This document shows positions 25,294-33,114 of a stretch of 64,000 bases of DNA, piece by piece. A program made the position numbers and the translations under genes. The stretch is from Pollutibacter sp044353505 (GTDB taxonomy: Bacteria; Bacteroidota; Bacteroidia; Chitinophagales; Chitinophagaceae). Positions within the stretch are counted from its first letter, which is position 1, and each line of letters begins with the position of its first letter. The notes beneath the pieces are model-generated. The model was given only the letters and a program-made list of their open reading frames with translations, did not search any database and was not told the origin of the DNA. The stretch spans positions 1 to 64,000 of the forward strand of contig JBILBU010000001.1 of the NCBI GenBank assembly GCA_044353505.1. The letters run 5' to 3'.

Positions 25294-26994
25294 TTAACGT
25301 CTTGTTATTGTCCACTCCCTATTGCTGCTGTTCCCAGCAATATCCTTAACAAGAACCGAAAGTTTATGTTCACCAAAAGGGAAGTGTTCATCAACGGTGT
25401 ACACAAACCTATTTCCGAGGGGCTGGAACATGATCCATTGGCCATCAACCCGCCCGATAAACTGGTCAATGGTTTTGTTGTTGTCATTTGCATCAATTAC
25501 GATTCTGGTACCAGCAGACACAAAGGCGCCGTTAGCCAGTGATGAGCTGATTATTGGAGGCTCTAGATCTTCTAACAGTTGAAAGAAACCCATGTCGCGA
25601 AATTCTGCTGCAAAAAAACCCTTCTCTTCAACTGCTTTCTTGATTTCTGTCTTTGTTTTGTAGGTCCTTTTCAACACTACCCGATCCGAATTAATCATCG
25701 GCCCAATCCTATTGGGTTTGATGCGAATCGTAAAGCGACTGTGCACAGGAACATACTCAGGCAGTGTTTGATAGATGGAGGAAAGCTCTGTATTGCTTTT
25801 GGCATAGAATGAAAGAACCTGAAAGTGCAGATCATCATAAAAAGCATCCTCATGGAATACAAACTGAAGATTAGGATCTTCATAAATATTGAGCTGTCCG
25901 GCTGTCATCAACACCCCTTCTTTTCTGGCTGCGCTTGATTTTCCGGTTTTTCTTCTCACTTGAAACTCTGCTATAGAAATATTTTCATTGGCATCTGCAA
26001 CGCTAAGGGAATAGCTCAAGGGAGCATCACCCAGTTCAATATACTTTTTCCCCTGGGGTACCGCGTATATATCCAACCCAAATTCTTTAGGAGGAAAGAT
26101 CATCTGATAATAGGATCCACCCTTCGATTTTGCCATATAATCAATATGTCCATTGAGGTATCTTGTGTTATCATAGCCAATATTATCCAACTTGAATGAT
26201 GAAACAGTTTCTCCGTCTAGTTCAAGAGTTGCACTATAAATACCATTGGGATTAGAAAACCCGGTAATTCGATCAATCGCTTGAATGGCAAGAAATGCCC
26301 TTTCGTATGGGAGTTCAACAATCTTGTCTGTCACGTATCGACCACCCCGCTTCACCAATCCAACCAGGATAGGTTGCTGCTCATACACGCTATAATCACG
26401 GTCATAAAAAGCTATTCGATATAAATCAGGGGGGGTGATATCAGTAAGTGGAAACTTAAAAAGAAGTGGATTTAAACAGTTTTCTGTCTCCGTGTCCCTT
26501 ATTTCATAATGCACATGTGGACCTTGAGAAGCGCCAGTGTTGCCACTATACCCAATAAGTTGCCCTTTTTTAACGGGCAACAGAGCTGAAGGAACATGCA
26601 AGTCAATCTTCCAGGTCTCCTGAGTGTATTGGGTTTCTTTCAAATACACCTCAGCCGCGGGGATGAATTTATTCATGTGGGCATACAGCGTGGTTGTTCC
26701 ATTTGGATGATCGATATAAATAGCCCTTCCAAATCCTCCAGTTTCTATCTTCATCCTTGATATATGGCCATTGGCTGGAGCATAAACCGGAAGGTTCTCC
26801 TGAGATTCGGTAGAGAGGTCAAGTCCCATATGAAAATGATTTGGCCTCATTTCACCGAAATTTGCATTCAGCTTGGGTTTAATCGAAAGCGGATAGGAAA
26901 AAAATGATTGTTTGGAAATTGGTTGTGCGATAGCACCCAAGACAACAAAAACCCCAATTGAGGAAAAGCAAATCCGCCTGATTCTACATTTCAT
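25294..26994 (-). CDS. Exported M23-family peptidase with large C-terminal region
   Basis: Predicted periplasmic peptidoglycan or protein endopeptidase of 566 residues. A signal peptide (RRICFSSIGVFVVLGAIAQ) precedes an M23 domain at about residues 40-190, with zinc ligands in HFHMGLDLS and HVHYEIRD. About 370 residues of beta-rich sequence follow, without a recognised catalytic motif; they look like immunoglobulin-like or jelly-roll accessory domains. This architecture is common in Bacteroidota. A -7 element lies four bases before the ATG. bcp follows ten bases downstream. Confidence 0.87.
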   Translation of the reverse strand: MKCRIRRICFSSIGVFVVLGAIAQPISKQSFFSYPLSIKPKLNANFGEMRPNHFHMGLDLSTESQENLPVYAPANGHISRMKIETGGFGRAIYIDHPNGTTTLYAHMNKFIPAAEVYLKETQYTQETWKIDLHVPSALLPVKKGQLIGYSGNTGASQGPHVHYEIRDTETENCLNPLLFKFPLTDITPPDLYRIAFYDRDYSVYEQQPILVGLVKRGGRYVTDKIVELPYERAFLAIQAIDRITGFSNPNGIYSATLELDGETVSSFKLDNIGYDNTRYLNGHIDYMAKSKGGSYYQMIFPPKEFGLDIYAVPQGKKYIELGDAPLSYSLSVADANENISIAEFQVRRKTGKSSAARKEGVLMTAGQLNIYEDPNLQFVFHEDAFYDDLHFQVLSFYAKSNTELSSIYQTLPEYVPVHSRFTIRIKPNRIGPMINSDRVVLKRTYKTKTEIKKAVEEKGFFAAEFRDMGFFQLLEDLEPPIISSSLANGAFVSAGTRIVIDANDNNKTIDQFIGRVDGQWIMFQPLGNRFVYTVDEHFPFGEHKLSVLVKDIAGNSSNREWTITRR

Positions 26995-26998
26995 ATTG

Positions 26999-27006
26999 CA
27001 AAACTA
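26999..27006 (-). promoter_or_regulatory. -7 promoter element of the M23 peptidase-bcp pair, leaderless position
   Basis: TAGTTTTG on the minus strand, four bases before the ATG at 26994. It predicts a leaderless or near-leaderless mRNA. Confidence 0.5.
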
Positions 27007-27022
27007 CTTGAGCAATAATTGA

Positions 27023-27055
27023 GTTGATGATTTTTTTTTTAAAAAAACCATCAAC
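27023..27055. repeat. Long imperfect palindrome with T10/A7 core
   Basis: GTTGATG pairs with CATCAAC. Inside them a T10 run faces an A7 run, giving about 14 base pairs with one A-C mismatch and a TTT loop. It lies between the M23 peptidase promoter and the short gene at 27104. It could be a bent or melted DNA element, or an operator for both. Confidence 0.5.
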
Positions 27056-27103
27056 CCCATACAACTATTTTGCAACTGATGTTGTCTATAGTAATAGATA
27101 GTC

Positions 27104-27277
27104 ATGAAACAGATCATAAATAAAATAGTATTGATTTTAGCTTCGGTCTTTACCCTCTTTGGCTCAACCAAAAGAAAGGGTGAGGAAACTATGCCGGATG
27201 CCATCAATATGCCTACCCAAGGCGATGAAATCATTTTGGAAGATTTTGAAATAGCCGCCTATCATAATCACGCCTAA
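27104..27277 (+). CDS. Short predicted exported peptide, 57 aa
   Basis: Not recognised. The frame codes MKQIINKIVLILASVFTLFG followed by a polar, acidic C-terminus ending ...FEIAAYHNHA. The N-terminus is a plausible signal peptide or membrane anchor (Lys, then 12-15 hydrophobic residues), which would leave about 35 mature residues. No lipobox. It is flanked by the palindrome at 27023 upstream and the carB promoter downstream. Coding status is inferred from the clean ATG, the signal-like start and the otherwise empty gap. Confidence 0.5.
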   Translation: MKQIINKIVLILASVFTLFGSTKRKGEETMPDAINMPTQGDEIILEDFEIAAYHNHA

Positions 27278-27356
27278 ATTTCCACCAAGTTTCAACAGAA
27301 TAAGTGCCTTGTTGGAAATACATCGATATTTAGTTCAAAAAGTAATGCGCATATAT

Positions 27357-27364
27357 TACCTTTG
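27357..27364 (+). promoter_or_regulatory. -7 promoter element of carB
   Basis: TACCTTTG, a perfect match. The predicted transcription start falls about five bases later, directly at the hairpin at 27369. Confidence 0.5.
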
Positions 27365-27368
27365 CCCC

Positions 27369-27390
27369 CCGGGAAGAGCCCGGTTTTTTT
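27369..27390 (+). terminator. Hairpin plus T7 in the carB leader
   Basis: CCGGG, loop AAGAG, CCCGG, then seven T: the shape of an intrinsic terminator, 34 bases before the carB ATG. It may end the transcript of the short upstream gene, or act as an attenuator or 5' stabilising hairpin for carB. Confidence 0.55.
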
Positions 27391-27423
27391 ATGCCCATAA
27401 CCCAGTAATCACAATTTCAGACC

Positions 27424-30246
27424 ATGCCAAAAGATCCCTCCATAAAGTCAGTACTTATCATCGGTTCAGGACCAATTGTCATTGGACAAGCTTGTGAATT
27501 TGATTATTCAGGTACCCAAGCAGCAAGAAGCCTCCGAGAGGAGGGCATTGAGGTCATCCTCATCAACTCAAATCCCGCTACCATCATGACCGACCCAATG
27601 ATGGCGGACAGGGTTTACCTTCTACCCCTGACAACAGAGAGTATTGAGCAGATTCTGATTGAAAATAATATTGACTCCGTACTTCCGACTATGGGTGGAC
27701 AAACTGCGCTGAACTTGGCAAAAGAGGCAGAAGAGTTGGGCATCTGGGAAAAATATAATGTCCGCCTTATTGGGGTGGATATTAAAGCCATTGATAAGGC
27801 GGAGGATAGAGAGAAATTTAGACAGTGGATGATCCAAATGGGCATTTCAGTTGCCCCAGCCAGAACCGCCAACTCATTTTTGGAGGGTAAAGAATTTGCC
27901 CAGGAAATCGGCTTCCCACTTGTTATCCGTCCATCATTCACTCTCGGTGGAACAGGTGGCAGCATTGTATACCTGAAGGAACACCTCGATGAAGCACTGA
28001 ATCGCGGGCTTTCAGCCTCCCCTATGCATGAAGTATTGGTAGAAAAGGCTGTTTTGGGATGGAAGGAATTTGAGCTGGAATTGCTTAGGGACATGAATGA
28101 CAATGTTGCAATCATCTGCACGGTAGAGAACTTTGACCCCATGGGAGTTCACACAGGCGACTCCATCACAGTTGCACCAGCCATGACACTAAGTGACACG
28201 GCATTTCAATTGATGAGAAATACGGCTATCCGTATGATGAGAGATCTTGGGAATTTTGCGGGAGGTTGTAATGTGCAATTTGCCCTAAATCCTGAAACGG
28301 AAGAAATCATTGCCATTGAGATTAACCCACGCGTAAGTCGTTCTTCAGCATTGGCTTCCAAGGCCACTGGGTATCCAATTGCTAAAATTGCCGCAAAACT
28401 TGCATTGGGATATTCATTGGATGAACTCAAAAACCAAATTACACAGACAACCTCAGCATATTTTGAGCCGGCACTTGACTACGTTATTGTAAAAGTTCCT
28501 AGATGGAATTTTGATAAGTTCAAAGGCGCTAATGATACCCTCGGACTACAAATGAAATCTGTGGGAGAGGTGATGGCGATTGGAAGAAGCTTTACTGAAG
28601 CCATCCAAAAAGCTTGCCAAAGTCTCGAGAACAACGCTGTTGGCCTAGGATATTATGGCAAAAGTTTGATGCATGCAGAGGAGATATTGGAATACCTGAA
28701 AACTCCGAAGTGGGATAGAATTTTCAGAATCAAAGATGCGCTCATGATGGGCATCAGTGTGAAATCAATATGCCAAGCAACAAGAATTGACAGGTGGTTT
28801 ATTTACGAAATTCAGAAGATTGCGGACATAGAAAAAGAAATTGGGAAGTATAAATTTGATTCACTTCCAATTGAACTCATAAAAAAAGCCAAACACCATG
28901 GCTTTAGTGATGAGCAGATCTGCCGCATCATGCAGGATGGAACAGAAGATGCACTCTACGAGAAAAGAAAAGCTGCTGGGATTACCAGGGTATATAAAAT
29001 GGTGGACACCTGCTCAGCAGAATTTGAAGCCAAGACTCCCTACTTCTACAGCACCTTCGAAAACGAAGGATCAAATGAAAGTAAGCCAAGCAACAGGAAA
29101 AAGATTATTGTTTTGGGATCCGGACCAAATAGAATAGGTCAGGGTATTGAGTTTGACTATTGTTGTGTACACGGCCTACTTGCCATCAAAGAATGTGGAT
29201 ACGAAGCCATTATGGTAAACTGTAATCCAGAAACTGTATCAACAGATTTTGACATCGCTGATAAACTCTATTTCGAACCGGTATACTGGGAACACCTTTG
29301 GGAATTGATTGAGCATGAAAAACCAGAAGGAGTAATTGTTCAACTGGGTGGTCAAACGGCCCTGAAGCTTGCAGAAAAACTTCAGGAAAAAGGAATTAAA
29401 ATCATCGGAACCTCTTTCGACAACATGGATATCGCAGAAGATCGTGGACGATTTAGCGATATGCTGAAAAGTCTTGATATCCCATATCCAAACTATGGCA
29501 CAGCCTATAGTGTTGATGATGCGGTTGAAGTTGCTCAACAAGTTGGCTATCCTGTTCTGGTAAGGCCATCTTATGTATTGGGCGGACAACGGATGAGGAT
29601 TGTAATCAACGACGATGAACTTGAACAAGCGGTTGTAAGCTTGCTAAAACATCTCCCAGGCAACAAAATCCTAATTGATCATTTCCTTGACCGTTGCCAA
29701 GAAGCTGAAATTGATGGAATTTTTGACGGAGAGAATTTCCACGTGATGGGCGTGATGGAACATATTGAACCAGCTGGTATTCATAGTGGAGATAGCAATG
29801 CAGTCTTGCCTGCATTCAACCTTACACCACTGGAAGTAACCACGATGGAGTTCTATGCAGAAAAAATTGCCCGCGCATTGGATATCAGAGGACTCATTAA
29901 TATACAGTTTGCAGTTAAAAAAGGACAGGTCTTTGTAATCGAAGCAAATCCAAGAGCATCAAGGACTACCCCATTCATTGCAAAAGCATATCAAATACCT
30001 TATCTGAATATTGCTACTAAAATTATGATTGGCTCCCATAAGCTTACCGACTTCACCTACGAAAAGAAATTGGAAGGCTTCGCCATCAAGGAACCGGTAT
30101 TCAGTTTTGATAAGTTTCCAGGAGTAAACAAAGAGTTAGGCCCGGAGATGAAATCAACTGGTGAAGCCATTAGGTTCATTAAAGACCTTAGGGACCCTTA
30201 TTTCAGAACGCTCTACAAAGAACGCAGCATGCACCTGAGCAAATAA
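27424..30246 (+). CDS. carB: Carbamoyl-phosphate synthase large subunit, without allosteric domain
   Basis: Makes carbamoyl phosphate from bicarbonate, ATP and ammonia supplied by CarA, for pyrimidines and arginine. The 940 residues contain both ATP-grasp halves: VLIIGSGPIVIGQACEFDYS at the start and VLGSGPNRIGQGIEFDYC near residue 563, each followed by its carboxylate- and ATP-binding regions (IEINPRVSRSSALASKATGY; IEANPRASRTTPFIAKAYQ). The protein ends just after PGVNKELGPEMKSTGEAIRF, where enzymes of about 1070 residues begin the MGS-like regulatory domain. UMP/ornithine control is therefore probably missing. No carA is adjacent. Confidence 0.95.
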   Translation: MPKDPSIKSVLIIGSGPIVIGQACEFDYSGTQAARSLREEGIEVILINSNPATIMTDPMMADRVYLLPLTTESIEQILIENNIDSVLPTMGGQTALNLAKEAEELGIWEKYNVRLIGVDIKAIDKAEDREKFRQWMIQMGISVAPARTANSFLEGKEFAQEIGFPLVIRPSFTLGGTGGSIVYLKEHLDEALNRGLSASPMHEVLVEKAVLGWKEFELELLRDMNDNVAIICTVENFDPMGVHTGDSITVAPAMTLSDTAFQLMRNTAIRMMRDLGNFAGGCNVQFALNPETEEIIAIEINPRVSRSSALASKATGYPIAKIAAKLALGYSLDELKNQITQTTSAYFEPALDYVIVKVPRWNFDKFKGANDTLGLQMKSVGEVMAIGRSFTEAIQKACQSLENNAVGLGYYGKSLMHAEEILEYLKTPKWDRIFRIKDALMMGISVKSICQATRIDRWFIYEIQKIADIEKEIGKYKFDSLPIELIKKAKHHGFSDEQICRIMQDGTEDALYEKRKAAGITRVYKMVDTCSAEFEAKTPYFYSTFENEGSNESKPSNRKKIIVLGSGPNRIGQGIEFDYCCVHGLLAIKECGYEAIMVNCNPETVSTDFDIADKLYFEPVYWEHLWELIEHEKPEGVIVQLGGQTALKLAEKLQEKGIKIIGTSFDNMDIAEDRGRFSDMLKSLDIPYPNYGTAYSVDDAVEVAQQVGYPVLVRPSYVLGGQRMRIVINDDELEQAVVSLLKHLPGNKILIDHFLDRCQEAEIDGIFDGENFHVMGVMEHIEPAGIHSGDSNAVLPAFNLTPLEVTTMEFYAEKIARALDIRGLINIQFAVKKGQVFVIEANPRASRTTPFIAKAYQIPYLNIATKIMIGSHKLTDFTYEKKLEGFAIKEPVFSFDKFPGVNKELGPEMKSTGEAIRFIKDLRDPYFRTLYKERSMHLSK

Positions 30247-30249
30247 TCA

Positions 30250-31434
30250 TCAATCACATTCATTACAGGCCTCAATAATAATATTGCAGGCCTGTTTTAT
30301 TTCCTCTTCTGAAATAATGAGAGGTGGCGACAACCGCATGCAGTGGGATGCAAAAAGAAACCAATCAGTAAATACCCCTTTGCTGATGCAGCAGTCAATG
30401 ATTTTCTTGTTGGTTGAATAGGAATCAAATTCTATGGTCATGAGTAATCCCACAGACCTGAATGCTTTTATTTTTTCATGCGCCAACAGATTTCTAAACA
30501 TCTGTTCCCTAGCAGCAACTTGAGCAATTAACTTTTCCTCTAATAAAAATTCTAATCCAGCAAGGCCAGCAGCACAAGAAACTGGATGTCCACCAAAAGT
30601 AGTAATGTGACCTAGCACTGGATTGTCTGTAAATGCATTCATCCGCTCTCTGCTTGAAACAAATGCACCAAGTGGCATACCACCACCTAGCGCCTTCCCC
30701 AATAAAAGGATATCAGGTACTATGTCAAATTTTTCAAACGCAAACAAATGGCCGGTTCTTCCAAAGCCTGTTTGAATTTCATCCAGTACAAGCAAAGCAC
30801 CGGTTTCATCACATCGATTCCTCAACACATGCAACCACTCCTTAGAAGGAGCAATCACCCCACGTTCTGCCTGAATAGGCTCAGCAATAACACATGCTGT
30901 ATGCTCATCAATCAAGTGCAGTTGATCTAACACATTATGGTCGAGATGAACAATACCTGGAAGTAGCGGCCTATAGGCATTACGCCAATATTCACTTCCC
31001 ATCACACTAAGAGCACCTTGCGTTGAGCCATGATAAGACTCTTTAAAAGCAACAATATTTGTTCTGCCCGTTATTCTCTTTGCCAATTTCATGGCTCCTT
31101 CCGTAGCCTCTGTACCTGAACTGGTAAAATACACCGAGTCAAGTGAAGGTGGCAATAATTCTGAAAGCCGCTTGGCATACATGACCTGAGGTGATTCCAC
31201 CAATTCGCCATAGACCATGAGATGCATGTATTTATCTGCTTGATCTTTTACCGCCTGAACAACAAGAGGATTACCATGCCCAATATTGCACACACTAATT
31301 CCACTAATTAAATCCAGGTATTCCTTCCCTTGCTTGTCCCACATCTTACAACCCTTTGCTCTAATAATCTCGAGAGCTAGGGGTGCAGTAGAAGTTTGAG
31401 CAACATGCCTTAGAAAAAGTTCTCTTTGGTTCAT
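30250..31434 (-). CDS. Class III PLP-dependent aminotransferase
   Basis: Acetylornithine/ornithine/4-aminobutyrate aminotransferase family, 394 residues from the start MNQRELFLRHVAQ; an upstream in-frame start adds six unsupported residues. Signatures: the phosphate-binding SSGTEATEGAMKLAKR, the PLP-ring Asp in LLVLDEIQTGFGRTG, the Schiff-base Lys in LLLGKALGGGMPLG, and TTFGGHPVSCAAG. Substrate is not certain; ArgD-type activity would fit the nearby carB, but gamma-aminobutyrate or diamine transamination is possible. Its stop is three bases from the carB stop. A near-consensus promoter (GAACTTTG) precedes it. Confidence 0.88.
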   Translation of the reverse strand: MNQRELFLRHVAQTSTAPLALEIIRAKGCKMWDKQGKEYLDLISGISVCNIGHGNPLVVQAVKDQADKYMHLMVYGELVESPQVMYAKRLSELLPPSLDSVYFTSSGTEATEGAMKLAKRITGRTNIVAFKESYHGSTQGALSVMGSEYWRNAYRPLLPGIVHLDHNVLDQLHLIDEHTACVIAEPIQAERGVIAPSKEWLHVLRNRCDETGALLVLDEIQTGFGRTGHLFAFEKFDIVPDILLLGKALGGGMPLGAFVSSRERMNAFTDNPVLGHITTFGGHPVSCAAGLAGLEFLLEEKLIAQVAAREQMFRNLLAHEKIKAFRSVGLLMTIEFDSYSTNKKIIDCCISKGVFTDWFLFASHCMRLSPPLIISEEEIKQACNIIIEACNECD

Positions 31435-31476
31435 CAAGACAAAGTTCCGCAATATGCAATAACTTTAAGAAAAAAT

Positions 31477-31989
31477 ATGCCAGTCATTCTTCCAGTTAAA
31501 GGCATTTCCCCAATTTTCGGTGAGGATATTTTTATTGCCCCCAATGCAACGGTTGTTGGTGATGTAAAAATGGGGGCATCATGCAGCATTTGGTTCAACG
31601 CCGTTATTCGAGGCGACGTCAATTCAATTGTGATTGGGGATCGGGTAAATATTCAGGATAACGCTGTGGTTCATTGCACCTATGAAAAAAATGCAACAGT
31701 CATCGGTAGTAATGTGAGCATTGGGCACTCCGCTATTGTCCATGGCTGCACAGTTCATGATAATGTATTGATTGGCATGGGAGCCATTGTGATGGACAGG
31801 GCTGTGATTGGAAGCAATTCAATCGTTGCTGCAGGAGCAGTAGTGCTGGAGGGTACGATAGTACCTTCAGGAACAATTTTTGGTGGTGTTCCGGCAAAAA
31901 AAATAAAAGATGTTTCTCCTGAACTCGTCAGCGGAGAGATAGAAAGAATTGCAAATAACTATTCACTGTACAGCAGCTGGTTCAAATAA
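31477..31989 (+). CDS. Gamma-class carbonic anhydrase-like protein
   Basis: Left-handed beta-helix hexapeptide-repeat protein of 170 residues, trimeric in the family. The three zinc ligands align as His66, His84 and His89 (VVHCTYE; IGHSAIVHGC), and the catalytic network Arg45, Asp47 and Gln60 is present (IRGDVN; NIQDN). It therefore probably has, or recently had, CO2 hydration activity. The ATG at 31477 gives the family start MPVILPVKGISP; an upstream start overlaps the divergent aminotransferase. Ten bases downstream lies a tiny lipoprotein gene. Confidence 0.92.
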   Translation: MPVILPVKGISPIFGEDIFIAPNATVVGDVKMGASCSIWFNAVIRGDVNSIVIGDRVNIQDNAVVHCTYEKNATVIGSNVSIGHSAIVHGCTVHDNVLIGMGAIVMDRAVIGSNSIVAAGAVVLEGTIVPSGTIFGGVPAKKIKDVSPELVSGEIERIANNYSLYSSWFK

Positions 31990-31999
31990 ATTTCCGACA

Positions 32000-32161
32000 A
32001 TGAAATGGACAACCCTAAAAGTAATCGTTGCATTTTTTACATTGGGCATGCTAGCAAGCAGCTGCTCCAGATACTCATCACTTAACCGCAAAAGCAATAT
32101 AGGTGCAGAACGGCTAATGAAGGGAGAAAAAGTACCAAAAATGAAAAGGTTTAAGAGCTGA
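32000..32161 (+). CDS. Small predicted lipoprotein, 53 aa
   Basis: Not recognised. The frame codes MKWTTLKVIVAFFTLGMLAS then SC, a signal peptide ending in a Bacteroidota-style SSC lipidation site. A very basic tail of about 30 residues follows (RYSSLNRKSNIGAER, KVPKMKRFKS). It starts ten bases after the carbonic anhydrase stop, so it is probably in the same transcript. Its TGA directly abuts the rsgA stop on the other strand. Short secreted lipoproteins of this type are often missed by gene callers. Confidence 0.6.
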   Translation: MKWTTLKVIVAFFTLGMLASSCSRYSSLNRKSNIGAERLMKGEKVPKMKRFKS

Positions 32162-33088
32162 CTACCATCCTTTGCTGCCGATGCTATCCAGAATAGTACA
32201 ATAACTAACGAAACGGTCTTCGTGAATTTTGCCGTCCAATACCGCCTGCTTAATTGCACAACCTGGTTCATTCATGTGCATGCAATTGTTAAATTGACAA
32301 TCATTTAGCAACCTCCTCATCTCCGGAAAATAATGAGAAAGCTCTTGTTTAGTGATATCAGCAATGGCCAATTCCCTCATGCCAGGAGTATCAATCAGTT
32401 TGCCCCCACTTGGAAGATCCCGCATCTCAGCAAAAGTTGTCGTGTGCATTCCCTTACCACTCCATTCACTCACTTCATTTGTTTTGATGTTTGCCCCTTC
32501 GAGAATCTCATTGATTAAACTTGACTTGCCTACACCAGAATGCCCACTCAGCAGGGTAACCTTATCATGCATAATATCTTTGAGCTCATCCACCCCATAC
32601 TTAAGCTTCATGGAAGTGAGCAGAACACGATATCCAATCTTTTCATACATCTCTTTTCGCTCTTGAAAAATGAACATCTCTTTTTCTCGGTAGATATCTG
32701 ATTTGTTGAATACAATAACAGCAGGGATATGAAATGCTTCACAGCTCACCAAAAATCGGTCAATGAAACCCAATGAGGTCTTGGGATCTTTTAATGTGGC
32801 AATCAACAAAGACTGATCAAGGTTTGAAGCGATAATGTGGTGAAGTCGTCTATTTGATGGTGAAATTCTATTTACATAGTTTCTTCTTGGCAACAATGTG
32901 GTAATCATTACCCGATTCTCTAGCTCATCCTCCATCTCAAATTCAATCTCATCGCCAACAGCAATGGGGTTTGTTGAGGTGATGTCATCAATCTTGAACC
33001 GGCCCTTTAGTCTTGCTTTATAAAAAGCCTGATCTGTTCCCTTGACAACATACCAGCTTCCTGTAGATTTATAAACGATCCCCCTCAT
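32162..33088 (-). CDS. rsgA: Ribosome small-subunit-dependent GTPase A
   Basis: Late 30S assembly and checkpoint GTPase. The 308 residues show an N-terminal OB-fold and a circularly permuted GTPase: G4 NKSD at 128-131 comes before G1 GHSGVGKS at 182-189 and G3 DTPG at 233-236. A zinc-binding C-terminal domain follows, with Cys264, Cys269, His271 and Cys277. The start MRGIVYKSTGSWY is the family N-terminus; a longer frame overlaps nadE and was rejected. It lies 26 bases after nadE in the same direction. Confidence 0.96.
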   Translation of the reverse strand: MRGIVYKSTGSWYVVKGTDQAFYKARLKGRFKIDDITSTNPIAVGDEIEFEMEDELENRVMITTLLPRRNYVNRISPSNRRLHHIIASNLDQSLLIATLKDPKTSLGFIDRFLVSCEAFHIPAVIVFNKSDIYREKEMFIFQERKEMYEKIGYRVLLTSMKLKYGVDELKDIMHDKVTLLSGHSGVGKSSLINEILEGANIKTNEVSEWSGKGMHTTTFAEMRDLPSGGKLIDTPGMRELAIADITKQELSHYFPEMRRLLNDCQFNNCMHMNEPGCAIKQAVLDGKIHEDRFVSYCTILDSIGSKGW

Positions 33089-33114
33089 GATGTATGCAAG
33101 GTAAACATATCCAA

